Source: CALESS01 sp964405455
GTDB lineage: Bacteria > Chloroflexota > Anaerolineae > Anaerolineales > Anaerolineaceae
DNA length: 64,000 nt
Assembly: GCA_964405455.1 (NCBI GenBank)
Contig: CAYOOA010000006.1
Coordinates: forward strand, 1-64,000
Direction: 5' to 3'
Shown here piece by piece: positions 48,908 through 57,682 of the stretch (the stretch's first letter is position 1; every line of letters begins with the position of its first letter). The position numbers and the translations under genes were made by a program. The notes under the pieces are model-generated. The model searched no databases, had not been told where the DNA came from, and saw nothing but the letters and a program-made list of their open reading frames with translations.

Positions 48908-50022
48908 AGATCCCCTTTCTCGACCTGACTGCCCAATACCATAGTTTACGTCCTGAAATTGATAACGCCGTTCGGCGGGTGATGGAACGCGGCAGTTTCA
49001 TCCTGGGGGAGGAAGTAGCCGCATTTGAACAGGAATTTGCCACCTCTTGCGGAGCACAACAAGCAGTTGCCGTGGCCTCCGGGACAGAGGCACTCCAATT
49101 GGCTTTGCTGGCCTGCGATGTTGGGGTTGGTGATGAAGTGATCACCAGCGCTTTCACGGCAGTTGCCACCATCGCAGCAATTGAAATGACCGGTGCCCGC
49201 CCCATCCTTGTCGATATTGACCCGCACCGGTACACCCTATCACTGGCCTGTGTTCAAGCTGCACTAAGTCCTCGCACCCGGGCAATGATCCCTGTCCATC
49301 TCTTCGGCTGTCCGGCTGATCTTGCACCATTGCTGGACTTGGCCCGTGCCCATCATCTTCACCTGATCGAAGACTGCGCCCAGGCCCATGGAGCGGCTTA
49401 CCTTTCAAAACAGGTGGGAACATGGGGAGAACTTGGCGCTTTTAGTTTTTATCCATCGAAAAACCTGGGGGCTTATGGAGATGGTGGCGCTATCTTGACG
49501 AACGATAACAACCTGGCTGAAAAATTGCGCAAAATCCGACAATTTGGATGGAACCCAAACCGGATCAGTGAAGAGAAAGGCATCAACAGCCGCCTGGATG
49601 AAATTCAAGCAGCCATCTTACGGGTCAAATTACCCCATCTTCCCGCCTGGAACGACCGTCGCCGGGAATTGGCCCGCCTGTATCAATCCCTTCTTTCCGA
49701 TAGCGGGATCCCTCTACCACTTTTTCCGGCTGATTCAGAACCTGTTTTTCACCTTTATGTGATCCGCCACCCCAGGCGGGATGAGTTACTGAAATTCCTG
49801 GCCAGCCGGGAAATCCAAACCCTGGTACATTACCCCGTTCCAATCCATCTCCAGCCCGCCTATGCCGACCTCGGCTATCAAATAGGTAGCCTGCCGGAAA
49901 CAGAATTGGCCAGTAGTGAGGTCCTCAGTTTGCCCCTCTTCCCCGAGATGAAAGAGGATGAAGTAATCCAAGTTTGCCGTGCCATTCTGGATTTTCAGGC
50001 TCAAAACCACAAGTTTATCTAA
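48904..50022 (+). CDS. DegT/DnrJ/EryC1-family sugar aminotransferase
   Basis: The 372-residue PLP enzyme transfers an amino group to a keto-sugar nucleotide. The expected lysine is Lys186 (SFYPSKNLGAYGDGG), with EDCAQAHGA and the N-terminal GTEALQLAL. It overlaps the SDR gene by ATGA, so the pair may convert a nucleotide sugar to an amino sugar. Last gene of the operon; it converges with purA. Confidence 0.93.
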   Translation: MKIPFLDLTAQYHSLRPEIDNAVRRVMERGSFILGEEVAAFEQEFATSCGAQQAVAVASGTEALQLALLACDVGVGDEVITSAFTAVATIAAIEMTGARPILVDIDPHRYTLSLACVQAALSPRTRAMIPVHLFGCPADLAPLLDLARAHHLHLIEDCAQAHGAAYLSKQVGTWGELGAFSFYPSKNLGAYGDGGAILTNDNNLAEKLRKIRQFGWNPNRISEEKGINSRLDEIQAAILRVKLPHLPAWNDRRRELARLYQSLLSDSGIPLPLFPADSEPVFHLYVIRHPRRDELLKFLASREIQTLVHYPVPIHLQPAYADLGYQIGSLPETELASSEVLSLPLFPEMKEDEVIQVCRAILDFQAQNHKFI

Positions 50023-50054
50023 ACATCGGCTGGTCCATCCCGGCGAGACCCTGC

Positions 50055-51350
50055 TTATAACATAACATCCACCACCTGGTCCCGCTCCGGGCCAACCGAA
50101 ACCTGGCTGACCGGGACGCCGGTGAGTTGCTGGATGCGCAGGACGTAATGCCGGGCAGCCTCGGGCAGTTCCTCCCATGTGCGGATGCCGCTGACATCTT
50201 CCTCCCAACCATCCAGGGGCGCAAAAATCGGCTCAAATGGCGAAAGGTCTGCCGGGCCAAACGGCAGGCGCTCATACAGCTTCCCGCCCGCGCGGTAGGC
50301 TGTGCACAGATGTAATTCCGGCAGACCTGAAAGGATATCCAGCTTGGTCAGCACCAGTTCCGTCAGACCGTTGATGCGGGCAGCGTAGCGCAGCAGCACC
50401 AGGTCCAGCCAGCCCACCCGGCGCGGACGGCCCGTGGTGGTGCCAAATTCATCCCACGGGTTGGCGCCGGTACCGCGCAAACGGACGGCAGTCTCATCGA
50501 AAACTTCAGTCGGGAAAGGTCCCGCCCCCACCCGCGTTTGAAAGACCTTGGTCACGCCGATCACCCGCTCCACCGGGCATATGCCAATTCCCAGGCCGGT
50601 GAAGGCCGCGGGGGCAATCGGATTGGAGCTGGTGACAAAGGGGTACGTGCCGTGATCCAGGTCGAGCAGGGTGCCCTGGGCGCCCTCCGCCAGCACGCGT
50701 TTGCCGTGCGTCATGCCCTGACTGATTTCATCGCCAACATCGGTGATGTAGGGACGCAGGAATTCGGCGCACTCCAGCAACTTGTTCACGTTTTCGGTTA
50801 CATCCAGGGGTTCTGCCTGGAAGAGCCGGGCCAGGGTCTGGTTGGCAGCGGTGAGATGTTCTGTCATGCGCTGCTTGAAGTGATCCGGGTTAAGCATTTC
50901 CTCAACCCGGATGCCCTGACGCGAGGTTTTATCGGTGTAAGCCGGGCCTATCCCGCGCCCGGTAGTGCCAATTTGCCCGGCACCGCGCGCCCGCTCCTGG
51001 GCGGCATCCAGCGCCCGGTGAGCCGGGGTGATCAGGTGGGCAGCGTGTGAGATGCGCAACCGCTGCGGTCCGGCATCCACCCCGCTGGCGGTGAGAGCTT
51101 CAATTTCGCTGCGCAGGGTCAGCGGGTTCAACACCACGCCAGCGCCGATGAAGCCCACCGTGTGCGGATGAACAATCCCGGAGGGAACCAGGTGCAGCTT
51201 ATAGGTCTGTGAACCAACGGTAACCGTATGACCGGCATTATCGCCGCCGTTGAAGCGGGCCACGTAGTCCGCTTTGGCCGAAAGAAGGTCCACAATGCGG
51301 CCTTTTCCTTCATCGCCCCACTGGGCGCCAACAACGATTTCGAGCGGCAT
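50055..51350 (-). CDS. purA: Adenylosuccinate synthetase
   Basis: PurA joins IMP and aspartate using GTP on the path to AMP. The 431-residue length, GAQWGDEGKGR at the start, NGGDNAGHTV, TTGRGIGPAYTDK and GTTTGRPRRVGWLDL are all diagnostic. GGGAGGTCAATC precedes the ATG. The gene stands alone, divergent from clpC. Confidence 0.98.
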   Translation of the reverse strand: MPLEIVVGAQWGDEGKGRIVDLLSAKADYVARFNGGDNAGHTVTVGSQTYKLHLVPSGIVHPHTVGFIGAGVVLNPLTLRSEIEALTASGVDAGPQRLRISHAAHLITPAHRALDAAQERARGAGQIGTTGRGIGPAYTDKTSRQGIRVEEMLNPDHFKQRMTEHLTAANQTLARLFQAEPLDVTENVNKLLECAEFLRPYITDVGDEISQGMTHGKRVLAEGAQGTLLDLDHGTYPFVTSSNPIAPAAFTGLGIGICPVERVIGVTKVFQTRVGAGPFPTEVFDETAVRLRGTGANPWDEFGTTTGRPRRVGWLDLVLLRYAARINGLTELVLTKLDILSGLPELHLCTAYRAGGKLYERLPFGPADLSPFEPIFAPLDGWEEDVSGIRTWEELPEAARHYVLRIQQLTGVPVSQVSVGPERDQVVDVML

Positions 51351-51682
51351 GATTGACCTCCCGGGAATTCCGAAGCATAAACGTTACTTGATTAAGTAGA
51401 TTATACCAAGCGGGAGGGAAGAAAGAACTATCCCGTACTTCAAATCAATGACAGTCCTGGTTGGATTTCACTCTTTCGCCAAGTTGTCCATTGTATTTCT
51501 AACATCCCTCTTACAATCAGCCTGTATAATCCACCTACTGGATGATTCGATAATTGACCGGAAATTTGGTAGAATCAAGCCAGAAACATCGGATAAATGT
51601 TCGATTTTCAGATTAAAGGATTGTCCTGTCCGCTGATCGGCCCGCTCCAGCCGGGGACAGGCTTTTAGACAAGGAGGAGAGC
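51351..51682. promoter_or_regulatory. Control region and structured leader of clpC
   Basis: About 330 bases. TAGAAT near 51570, with TTCGAT 18 bases upstream, is a weak candidate promoter for clpC. A hairpin follows: CCTGTCC (51626-51632) pairs with GGACAGG (51656-51662), with an inner CGGC/GCCG pair, and CTTTTAG after it, directly before the AAGGAGGAG binding site. This could be an attenuator-like element. No CIRCE repeat was found. Confidence 0.45.
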
Positions 51683-54190
51683 ATGGCTGGAATGGAACGC
51701 TTTACACAACGCGCACGGCGTGTGCTGACCCTGGCCCACCAGGAAGCAGAACGCCTGCAACAGAATTTAATCGGTACTGAACACCTGCTGCTGGGTTTAA
51801 TGATGGAAGACGGCGGCATATCCGCCCGCGTGCTGGCTGACCTGGGGTTGGAGGTTGACCGGGTGCGTGAAATGGTGGAACGCCTGGGCGGCTTTGGGCA
51901 AAACCGCAGTGGAAAGATTGAACTCGCCCCCGGCGTCCAGCAGGTGCTGGAGTTCGCCATTGACGAAGCCCGCCGGATGGGGCATCATTACATCGGCACC
52001 GAGCACCTGCTGCTCGGCCTGGTGCGCATGGATGAAGGCCTGGGGATGGAAGTGCTGAAGAAACTCGGCATCACCCCGGAGCAAATCCGCCGCCAGACCC
52101 GTCGGGTACTGCAGGAGAACAATACGGCCTCCACCGCTCCCAATGCAGAACCGCGGGCAGAAAAGAGCAGCGATAAAACCAAGGACAGCAGCAAGTCCAA
52201 GACGCCCCTGGTGGATCAACTGGCCGTCGATTTGACCACCCTGGCCGAGGAAGGCAAGCTGGACCCGGTGATCGGGCGCCAGATGGAAATTGAACGCGTC
52301 ATCCAGATCCTGGCCCGGCGCACCAAGAACAACCCTGCCCTGATCGGCGAACCGGGCGTCGGCAAAACTGCCATCGTGGAAGGCCTGGCGCAGCGCATCA
52401 TTGAAGGCGATGTACCCGCCCCCCTGCTGGGCAAGCGTGTTCTGCAACTGGATGTCGGCTCGCTGGTGGCCGGAACAATGTATCGCGGCCAGTTCGAGGA
52501 GCGCCTGAAACGGGTCATCGATGAATTGAAGGCTTCCGGTGCCATCCTCTTCATTGATGAGGTCCACATGCTGGTGGGTGCCGGCGCCGCCGGTTCCACC
52601 GTGGATGCCGCCAATATTCTCAAACCGGCCCTTTCGCGCGGCGAACTGCAGGTGATCGGCGCCACCACCCTGGAGGAATACCGCAAGCACATCGAAAGCG
52701 ACGCCGCCCTGGAACGCCGATTCCAACCCATTATTGTCAATGAACCCACCGTGGAGGAAACCATCGCCATCCTGCGCGGCGTGCGCAGTGCTTATGAAGA
52801 GCATCACCGCTTGACGATCTCTGATGAGGCCCTGGAGGCGGCTGCCCGCCTTTCCGCCCGCTACGTTACCGAACGTTTCCTGCCGGATAAAGCCATCGAC
52901 CTGATCGATGAATCCTCCTCCCGCGTGCGCATGTACAAGAGCCCGGCTGCCCGGACCACCAAGGAACTGCTGCGCCAACTGCGTGAAATTCGCCAGAGCC
53001 ACAACCTGGCGGTGGAAGAGAACCGTTATGACGACGCCCAGGGGTTGATGGATCAACAGACCGAGCTGGAGCGGCAATTGGAACGCCTGCGTACCGGCTG
53101 GGACCGCGCCAACGCCCCGATTGTCACTGCGGACGACATCGCTGAAGTCGTATCCATGTGGACGGGCGTGCCCGTGATGCAGATGGCCCAGGAGGAATCC
53201 GAGCGGCTGCTGCACATGGAAGAAGAATTACACAAGTACATCATTGGCCAGGGAGAGGCCATCGAGACCATCTCCAAGGCCGTACGCCGGGCCCGCAGCG
53301 GTCTTAAGGACCCGCGCCGCCCGATCGGTTCGTTCGTCTTCCTTGGCCCGACCGGTGTAGGTAAGACCGAACTGACCAAAGCCCTGGCGCGCTTCCTGTT
53401 TGGCAGTGAAGAGGCCCTGATTCAGTTGGATATGTCAGAGTTCATGGAACGCCACTCCGTCAGCCGCCTGGTGGGCGCCCCGCCCGGCTACGTTGGCTTC
53501 GAAGAGGCCGGCCAATTGACCGAAGCCATCCGCCGCCGTCCTTATTCGATCGTCGTCTTTGACGAAATCGAAAAGGCCCACCCGGAAGCGCATAACATGC
53601 TGCTGCAGATCATGGAAGAAGGCCATCTTTCGGATGCCCGCGGCCACAAGGTGGATTTCCGCAATACGATCATCGTCATGACCTCGAACATCGGGGCGGA
53701 TATGATCAAACGCACCACCGGGCTGGGTTTCAACCTGCAAAAAGATGAAGCCGCCCAGGAAGCCCAGGATTACAGCGAGATGCGCAAGAAACTGCTCGAT
53801 TCGCTCAAACGGGTCTTCCGGCCGGAGTTCATCAACCGCCTGGACGGCGTGATTGTGTTCCACTCGCTGGGCCGAGATGATATTCGCCAGATCGTTAACC
53901 TGGAGCTGGATAAAGTGGCGACCCGCCTGAAGGACAACAACATCCATTTGGTGGCCACCGAGCCCGCCCTCAACCAGCTGGCCGCGGAAGGCTACGACCC
54001 GGATATGGGCGCCCGCCCGCTGCGCCGCGTCATCCAGCAAAAGGTGGAAGACCGCCTCTCGGACGCCCTGCTGGCCAAGGAGTTTAATGAAGGCGATACG
54101 GTGGTGGTGGACTTGAACGACGACGGTGAGATCATCCTGCACAGGCGGGAGTCTGCGCCGGAGTCCGCACCGCCGGTGGGCGTGGGATAA
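51683..54190 (+). CDS. clpC: ATP-dependent Clp protease ATPase ClpC
   Basis: The 835-residue AAA+ unfoldase feeds substrates to ClpP. Two Clp_N repeats (1-150) start with ERFTQRARRVLTLAHQEAERL. AAA domain 1 has GEPGVGKT, a coiled M domain follows (about 410-470), and AAA domain 2 has GPTGVGKT. The ClpC-specific start and short M domain separate it from ClpB. AAGGAGGAG precedes the ATG. No mcsAB or ctsR gene lies beside it. Confidence 0.96.
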   Translation: MAGMERFTQRARRVLTLAHQEAERLQQNLIGTEHLLLGLMMEDGGISARVLADLGLEVDRVREMVERLGGFGQNRSGKIELAPGVQQVLEFAIDEARRMGHHYIGTEHLLLGLVRMDEGLGMEVLKKLGITPEQIRRQTRRVLQENNTASTAPNAEPRAEKSSDKTKDSSKSKTPLVDQLAVDLTTLAEEGKLDPVIGRQMEIERVIQILARRTKNNPALIGEPGVGKTAIVEGLAQRIIEGDVPAPLLGKRVLQLDVGSLVAGTMYRGQFEERLKRVIDELKASGAILFIDEVHMLVGAGAAGSTVDAANILKPALSRGELQVIGATTLEEYRKHIESDAALERRFQPIIVNEPTVEETIAILRGVRSAYEEHHRLTISDEALEAAARLSARYVTERFLPDKAIDLIDESSSRVRMYKSPAARTTKELLRQLREIRQSHNLAVEENRYDDAQGLMDQQTELERQLERLRTGWDRANAPIVTADDIAEVVSMWTGVPVMQMAQEESERLLHMEEELHKYIIGQGEAIETISKAVRRARSGLKDPRRPIGSFVFLGPTGVGKTELTKALARFLFGSEEALIQLDMSEFMERHSVSRLVGAPPGYVGFEEAGQLTEAIRRRPYSIVVFDEIEKAHPEAHNMLLQIMEEGHLSDARGHKVDFRNTIIVMTSNIGADMIKRTTGLGFNLQKDEAAQEAQDYSEMRKKLLDSLKRVFRPEFINRLDGVIVFHSLGRDDIRQIVNLELDKVATRLKDNNIHLVATEPALNQLAAEGYDPDMGARPLRRVIQQKVEDRLSDALLAKEFNEGDTVVVDLNDDGEIILHRRESAPESAPPVGVG

Positions 54191-54200
54191 TAACAGCTCG

Positions 54201-54246
54201 ATGAAATGGATGAGCCCTGCAATTTATTCGTGCAGGGCTCATTTCA
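54201..54246. terminator. Terminator of clpC, possibly bidirectional
   Basis: TGAGCCCTGCA pairs with TGCAGGGCTCA around ATTTATTCG. The stem extends with AATGAAAT-type sequence on both sides. It lies between clpC and the convergent yjjX-like gene. Confidence 0.8.
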
Positions 54247-54277
54247 TTAAAAAGTACAGAATTGGTAGCCTGGACTG

Positions 54278-54805
54278 TCAGAACAGGTCCGGGTTCATGA
54301 ACGGTACCAGGGCCAGTACAACCGCCTGCTCATACAATCCCGCCCGATCCAGCAGGTTGTGAGTCAAAATGCCAATGGCACCATTTTCCTGCTTGCTGTT
54401 GGAGCGGTTGAAAACCACGTCATCCGCTTCACCCAGTTCCATGCCCTGACGGACCAATTCTGCCACCCGAGGCGGCAGGGTGAAGGTACCCGTCCGTCCG
54501 CGCCCGGTGAGCGTAGGCGAACAAATCGCAATCCAGGCAAAGGCACACAAATCCGGCCCGTCCTGCTCCACCCCGCCTTCAATGCCGATCCAGTAATCGG
54601 CATCCGATACGGCCTGGCGGGCTGCCTGCGCCCGGTTGAGCGCGCCCTGCAAGGTTTCCGCATTACCAAAGGGCTGCTCAGGTACGCCGGAAGGCACGCT
54701 GAGAGTGTGCGTCTCGAATTCTGCGCCAGGAAAAACACGACCAAACCCCGCCAGGGCGGCGCGCACCTTGACGGGGTTGTTGGATGCGATGACCAGGCGA
54801 ATCAA
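54278..54805 (-). CDS. Inosine/xanthosine triphosphatase (YjjX family)
   Basis: The enzyme hydrolyses non-canonical purine triphosphates such as ITP and XTP. The 175-residue product has ASNNPVKVRAAL at the start, SGVPEQPFGNAET, YWIGIEGGVE and the ENGAIGILTHNLLDR stretch typical of YjjX/DUF84. The start is TTG at 54805 with GAAGTAGG some distance upstream. It is 10 bases after mscL on the same strand. Confidence 0.88.
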   Translation of the reverse strand: MIRLVIASNNPVKVRAALAGFGRVFPGAEFETHTLSVPSGVPEQPFGNAETLQGALNRAQAARQAVSDADYWIGIEGGVEQDGPDLCAFAWIAICSPTLTGRGRTGTFTLPPRVAELVRQGMELGEADDVVFNRSNSKQENGAIGILTHNLLDRAGLYEQAVVLALVPFMNPDLF

Positions 54806-54815
54806 ACCGGAAAAC

Positions 54816-55259
54816 CTACTTCAATTCGCTGGTGCAATTGGGGCAGCGGGTAGCTTTGATCGAGATGGTGCTGAAGCAGTGCGGGCATTCCTTGGTGGTC
54901 GGAGCCGCCGAGACTTCTTCCTTCTTGCCCATTTCCTTCATTCGATTGATCCCCTTGACAACGAAGAATATCACCAAGGCTACAATCAGGAAATCAATGA
55001 TGTTGTTGATGAACAGGCCATAGTTAATAGTCGGTGCACCGGCAGCCTGGGCATCCGCCAGGGTTTTGTACCCTCCCCCGGAAAGATCGACGAAGAGTTT
55101 GGCAAAATCCACTTTCCCGAGCAGCAGGCCAATGGGCGGCATGATGATGTCGTTAACAAAAGAAGTGACAATTTTCCCAAAGGCGCCACCGATGATGATA
55201 CCGATGGCCAGGTCAATGACATTACCGCGCATGATGAATGTCTTGAATTCTTTCCACAT
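54816..55259 (-). CDS. mscL: Large-conductance mechanosensitive channel MscL with zinc-ribbon tail
   Basis: MscL opens under membrane tension to release solutes. The 147-residue product (ATG at 55259, GGAGGG upstream) has MWKEFKTFIMRGNVIDLA, pore helix residues GIIIGGAFGKIV and the second helix (about 85-103). After the usual C-terminal helix it carries a zinc ribbon with CPHC (125-128) and CPNC (139-142), which classical MscL lacks. Partner of the yjjX-like gene in a two-gene unit. Confidence 0.94.
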   Translation of the reverse strand: MWKEFKTFIMRGNVIDLAIGIIIGGAFGKIVTSFVNDIIMPPIGLLLGKVDFAKLFVDLSGGGYKTLADAQAAGAPTINYGLFINNIIDFLIVALVIFFVVKGINRMKEMGKKEEVSAAPTTKECPHCFSTISIKATRCPNCTSELK

Positions 55260-55297
55260 ACTACCCTCCATTTAGAGTGTGATTTGGAATAAAATGA

Positions 55298-56056
55298 TTA
55301 TAGCGCAAGTCCAGCCAGGAAGCTGACCAAATTCATCAAAAAACTCAGGCTGATCACATGCTTGAACGGAACCACGCCTCGAAAAGCCAGGAAGAGCAGT
55401 CCGGCTTCGGCGCTGAAGGCAAATCCTTCGGAAAGACCTGTCACCCAGGTGTCACGCAGGGGCAGCAGCGGGAAGAGATACCAGACCACCGGCAGGGTTA
55501 ATAGGCTGACCATGGGCACCCACCCGAGCAATGCCTTTGGTAAGCCAAACAAGGCAAAATAGAGGCTGGCCAGCAAAGTTTCCAACACCAGGGTCAGCGG
55601 CAGGGCGGAACCGCAAAAACACCAACCCAGCGGATTCCAAATTTCTTTTACCTCCAGCGAATCCTTGCCAACCTTGACGGTATAGTTGGCGCTGAAAGCT
55701 TTTTTCTGAAAGATGTTACTTTCCAGGGTACGCCCGTCCGCAAAAGTGATGCGCAGCTTGTGGTAATCAGCATAGCCGTAAGCAATGGACGAGCAGGAAT
55801 TGACTGTACAGTTAAATCCCTGCGGCCCCAGTTGCGGCAGTGGTGCCGCATCCGTGCAATCCGCCTGGCTGCATTCCAGCAGTTCTCCGCCGGTGATATC
55901 CGAGGCATCCCCGTCAAATGCAAAGCTGAAATCCATCCCCGGTTTAGGCCCGGCATCCGCATGAACCGGCTGGACCGGCCATCCAATCAGCAGCATGATC
56001 AATACTGCCAACACGCGGAAAACCAACCCCTGTGCTTCTTTTACAGATGCTCTCAT
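55298..56056 (-). CDS. Membrane protein with N-terminal extracytoplasmic domain
   Basis: The 252-residue product (ATG at 56056, GGGAGGG upstream) has a signal peptide, a Cys-containing extracytoplasmic domain of about 100 residues (with four or more cysteines that could form disulfides) and four or five membrane helices in the C-terminal half. It is reminiscent of uncharacterised Chloroflexota membrane proteins; no family or motif was recognised. Confidence 0.65.
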   Translation of the reverse strand: MRASVKEAQGLVFRVLAVLIMLLIGWPVQPVHADAGPKPGMDFSFAFDGDASDITGGELLECSQADCTDAAPLPQLGPQGFNCTVNSCSSIAYGYADYHKLRITFADGRTLESNIFQKKAFSANYTVKVGKDSLEVKEIWNPLGWCFCGSALPLTLVLETLLASLYFALFGLPKALLGWVPMVSLLTLPVVWYLFPLLPLRDTWVTGLSEGFAFSAEAGLLFLAFRGVVPFKHVISLSFLMNLVSFLAGLAL

Positions 56057-56143
56057 TTCGACGCCCTCCCATCTTCTGGTTGGGATGACCGTGAAACCGG
56101 GCCACACCCGGTTCCACGGTATAAAAACAATAAACCCGGATAA

Positions 56144-56920
56144 TTATTCGGCCGGTTTCTGACCCATCAGCGAGAAGAGAAAACCAAGACCGGCAGCAAT
56201 CAGAGCCAACGGGGTGAGCAGTCGCCAATTCAACCCAAAGAACGCCAATCCGCCGATCACGCAGGCCAGCAGGCCAATCAGGACGAGCCCGGCGGAAGAG
56301 AGTTTACGCAGGGTGGTTTGTCCATTACGCAGCAGGAATCCGTTGAGCAAGGCGCCGATGCCCGGCAAAAGGATCATCAAGCCCCACCAACGCCAGCCTT
56401 GTGGGAGCCAGGCAGCCGGATCGAATACTTGCAGGTTTTGAAACAGGAAACCAAAGCCCAACAGGACGGCTGCCAGTCCGATCCAGGCACCCAGGTTGAG
56501 GAATCCGCCGGCTGCACCCAGCGGGTGCAGGCTGGAATCCGTGATGCCGCCCAGGATCAGGGAGACACCCGGGGCGATCACCATCAACGGCCACCATTTG
56601 CCCCAATCCAGGTTGAAGAGGAACATCACGGCCAGGGTTGTCAGCACGATGCCGCTGCCCAGGCTGCTGCGGGCGGCCGCATTGAATCTTCCGCTGCGTT
56701 GTACAGCGGCCACGGTCGTAGCAAAAGCCCCGGCTGCCGGGATGATTATGAAGATCGCCCACCAGTTGAAAGCCCCTTGTACCCCCAACAGGTTCCTAAC
56801 CAGCATAATTCCGCCAATCACAATCAGGGCAACCGCCCAGACCAGGTTATTTCCACGCCTTGCCCTGTGTTCAGAGGGCTGAGGGGGTTGAACAGGTTCA
56901 GGGTTCGAACTTGTATCCAT
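56144..56920 (-). CDS. Multi-helix membrane protein of unknown function
   Basis: The 258-residue product has a soluble Pro-rich N-terminus and about eight membrane helices arranged as two similar halves (GGIMLVRNLLG and GILALLNGFLLRNG-like stretches). The ATG at 56920 has AGGATGA upstream. The repeating helix pairs resemble LiaF/DUF5668-type membrane domains, but the assignment is weak. It is transcribed with the 55298-56056 gene. Confidence 0.6.
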   Translation of the reverse strand: MDTSSNPEPVQPPQPSEHRARRGNNLVWAVALIVIGGIMLVRNLLGVQGAFNWWAIFIIIPAAGAFATTVAAVQRSGRFNAAARSSLGSGIVLTTLAVMFLFNLDWGKWWPLMVIAPGVSLILGGITDSSLHPLGAAGGFLNLGAWIGLAAVLLGFGFLFQNLQVFDPAAWLPQGWRWWGLMILLPGIGALLNGFLLRNGQTTLRKLSSAGLVLIGLLACVIGGLAFFGLNWRLLTPLALIAAGLGFLFSLMGQKPAE

Positions 56921-56946
56921 TTTATAAATCATCCTTTTTTGGTTGA

Positions 56947-57174
56947 TTACTCAGAGGCCTGGTCGCTGGAGCGGGCTGCCTTTAATAAAGCATTGGCCAG
57001 AGCAACAGCCTGGGCCGGGGTAATGTACATGTTTGTCTGGTCATGCCGAAAAAGACGCTCGCTTTCCGGACAATCTTCTTCGAAGCGCAAGCAAACATTA
57101 TCCTCGTACTGATCATCTTCCGTGTCGTAAAACACATCCAGCTTCAGACTTTCATCCAATAGCAACAGGATCAT
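56947..57174 (-). CDS. Small acidic hypothetical protein
   Basis: The 75-residue product starts after AAGGAGGATGAA. It is acidic in the middle (DTEDDQYEDNVC) with a helical C-terminal half (TPAQAVALANALLKAA). The pattern LTPAQA-LA-AL resembles small cytoplasmic proteins of unknown role. It is 27 bases upstream of the multi-helix membrane protein gene on the same strand. Confidence 0.65.
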   Translation of the reverse strand: MILLLLDESLKLDVFYDTEDDQYEDNVCLRFEEDCPESERLFRHDQTNMYITPAQAVALANALLKAARSSDQASE

Positions 57175-57210
57175 TTCATCCTCCTTTCAATCATCATTAC
57201 TATTTTACAG

Positions 57211-57268
57211 AATGTAAGCCGTTTGCAAAGTGGCAATTATTGATGAATTTCTCCTGCATACTTATAAT
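57211..57268 (+). promoter_or_regulatory. Promoter and shared upstream box of the first Flp pilin gene
   Basis: TTGATG (57240-57245), a 17-base spacer and TATAAT (57263-57268) form a good promoter. Upstream, AATGTAAGCC-GTTTGCAAAGTGGCA (57211-57234) matches a similar stretch before the second pilin gene (AATGTAAG-CTTACTGCAAAGTGCA, from 57683), and TTGC-N6-GCAA is an imperfect palindrome. It may be a common regulator site. Confidence 0.55.
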
Positions 57269-57288
57269 GTAACCAATCAATTTATTTT

Positions 57289-57435
57289 CAAAAGGAGATC
57301 GCAGTCATGTTATTCGCCCCGAAGGAAAAAGCACAAGGTTTGGTAGAGTATGCTCTGATCCTCGTCCTGGTCGCCGTCGTCGTCATCGTCATCCTGGCCC
57401 TCCTCGGCCCGGCCATCGGCAAGATCTTCAGCAAC
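57289..57435 (+). repeat. Tandem duplication, copy 1 (147 bases identical to 57759-57905)
   Basis: The sequence from just before the ribosome binding site to five codons before the end of the Flp gene is identical, base for base, to the stretch 470 bases downstream. The flanks differ, including the spacer and terminator, so the identity covers only the gene core. Confidence 0.9.
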
Positions 57436-57453
57436 ATCGTCGAAGCAGTCTAA
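57307..57453 (+). CDS. Flp-type pilin, copy 1
   Basis: The 48-residue product begins MLFAPKEKAQG, then LVEYALILVLVAVVVIVIL and ends FSNIVEAV. This is the Flp/Fap class IVb prepilin pattern: a short basic leader, cleavage expected after AQG, a mature N-terminus with Glu at position 3 or so and a Val-rich helix. Such pilins build Tad fimbriae for adhesion. AAAAGGAG precedes the ATG. No prepilin peptidase or tad gene is in the window. Confidence 0.93.
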   Translation: MLFAPKEKAQGLVEYALILVLVAVVVIVILALLGPAIGKIFSNIVEAV

Positions 57454-57478
57454 TTTCATCGCACCCCCATTGAGAGCA

Positions 57479-57516
57479 GCACCCCGGTTTATCAGACCGG
57501 GGTGCTTGTTATTTTA
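57479..57516 (+). terminator. Terminator of the first pilin gene
   Basis: GCACCCCGGT pairs with ACCGGGGTGC around TTATCAG, followed by TTGTTATTTT. Confidence 0.85.
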
Positions 57517-57682
57517 CTGCCATTATCTTGAAATTGGTAATTCAAGAGGCACGCTGTCTGGATATTGTCTTCTTACACAATCACCCACTGAGATATAAAA
57601 TATCTATAAGAGATGGGCTGGTGGTGAGATCGGTTGACGGGATACATGTTGATAACCTAACAAGATTGATTGCATCTACCAA

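Noticed and set aside
51797..53215. Minus-strand open frame of about 470 codons inside clpC
   Set aside because: Lies fully within clpC and reads as a shadow (biased His, Gln and Gly content, no family motif).
56880..56940. GGTTCGAA sequence resembling a tRNA T-loop
   Set aside because: It lies in the N-terminal coding region of the membrane protein gene and no cloverleaf can be built around it.
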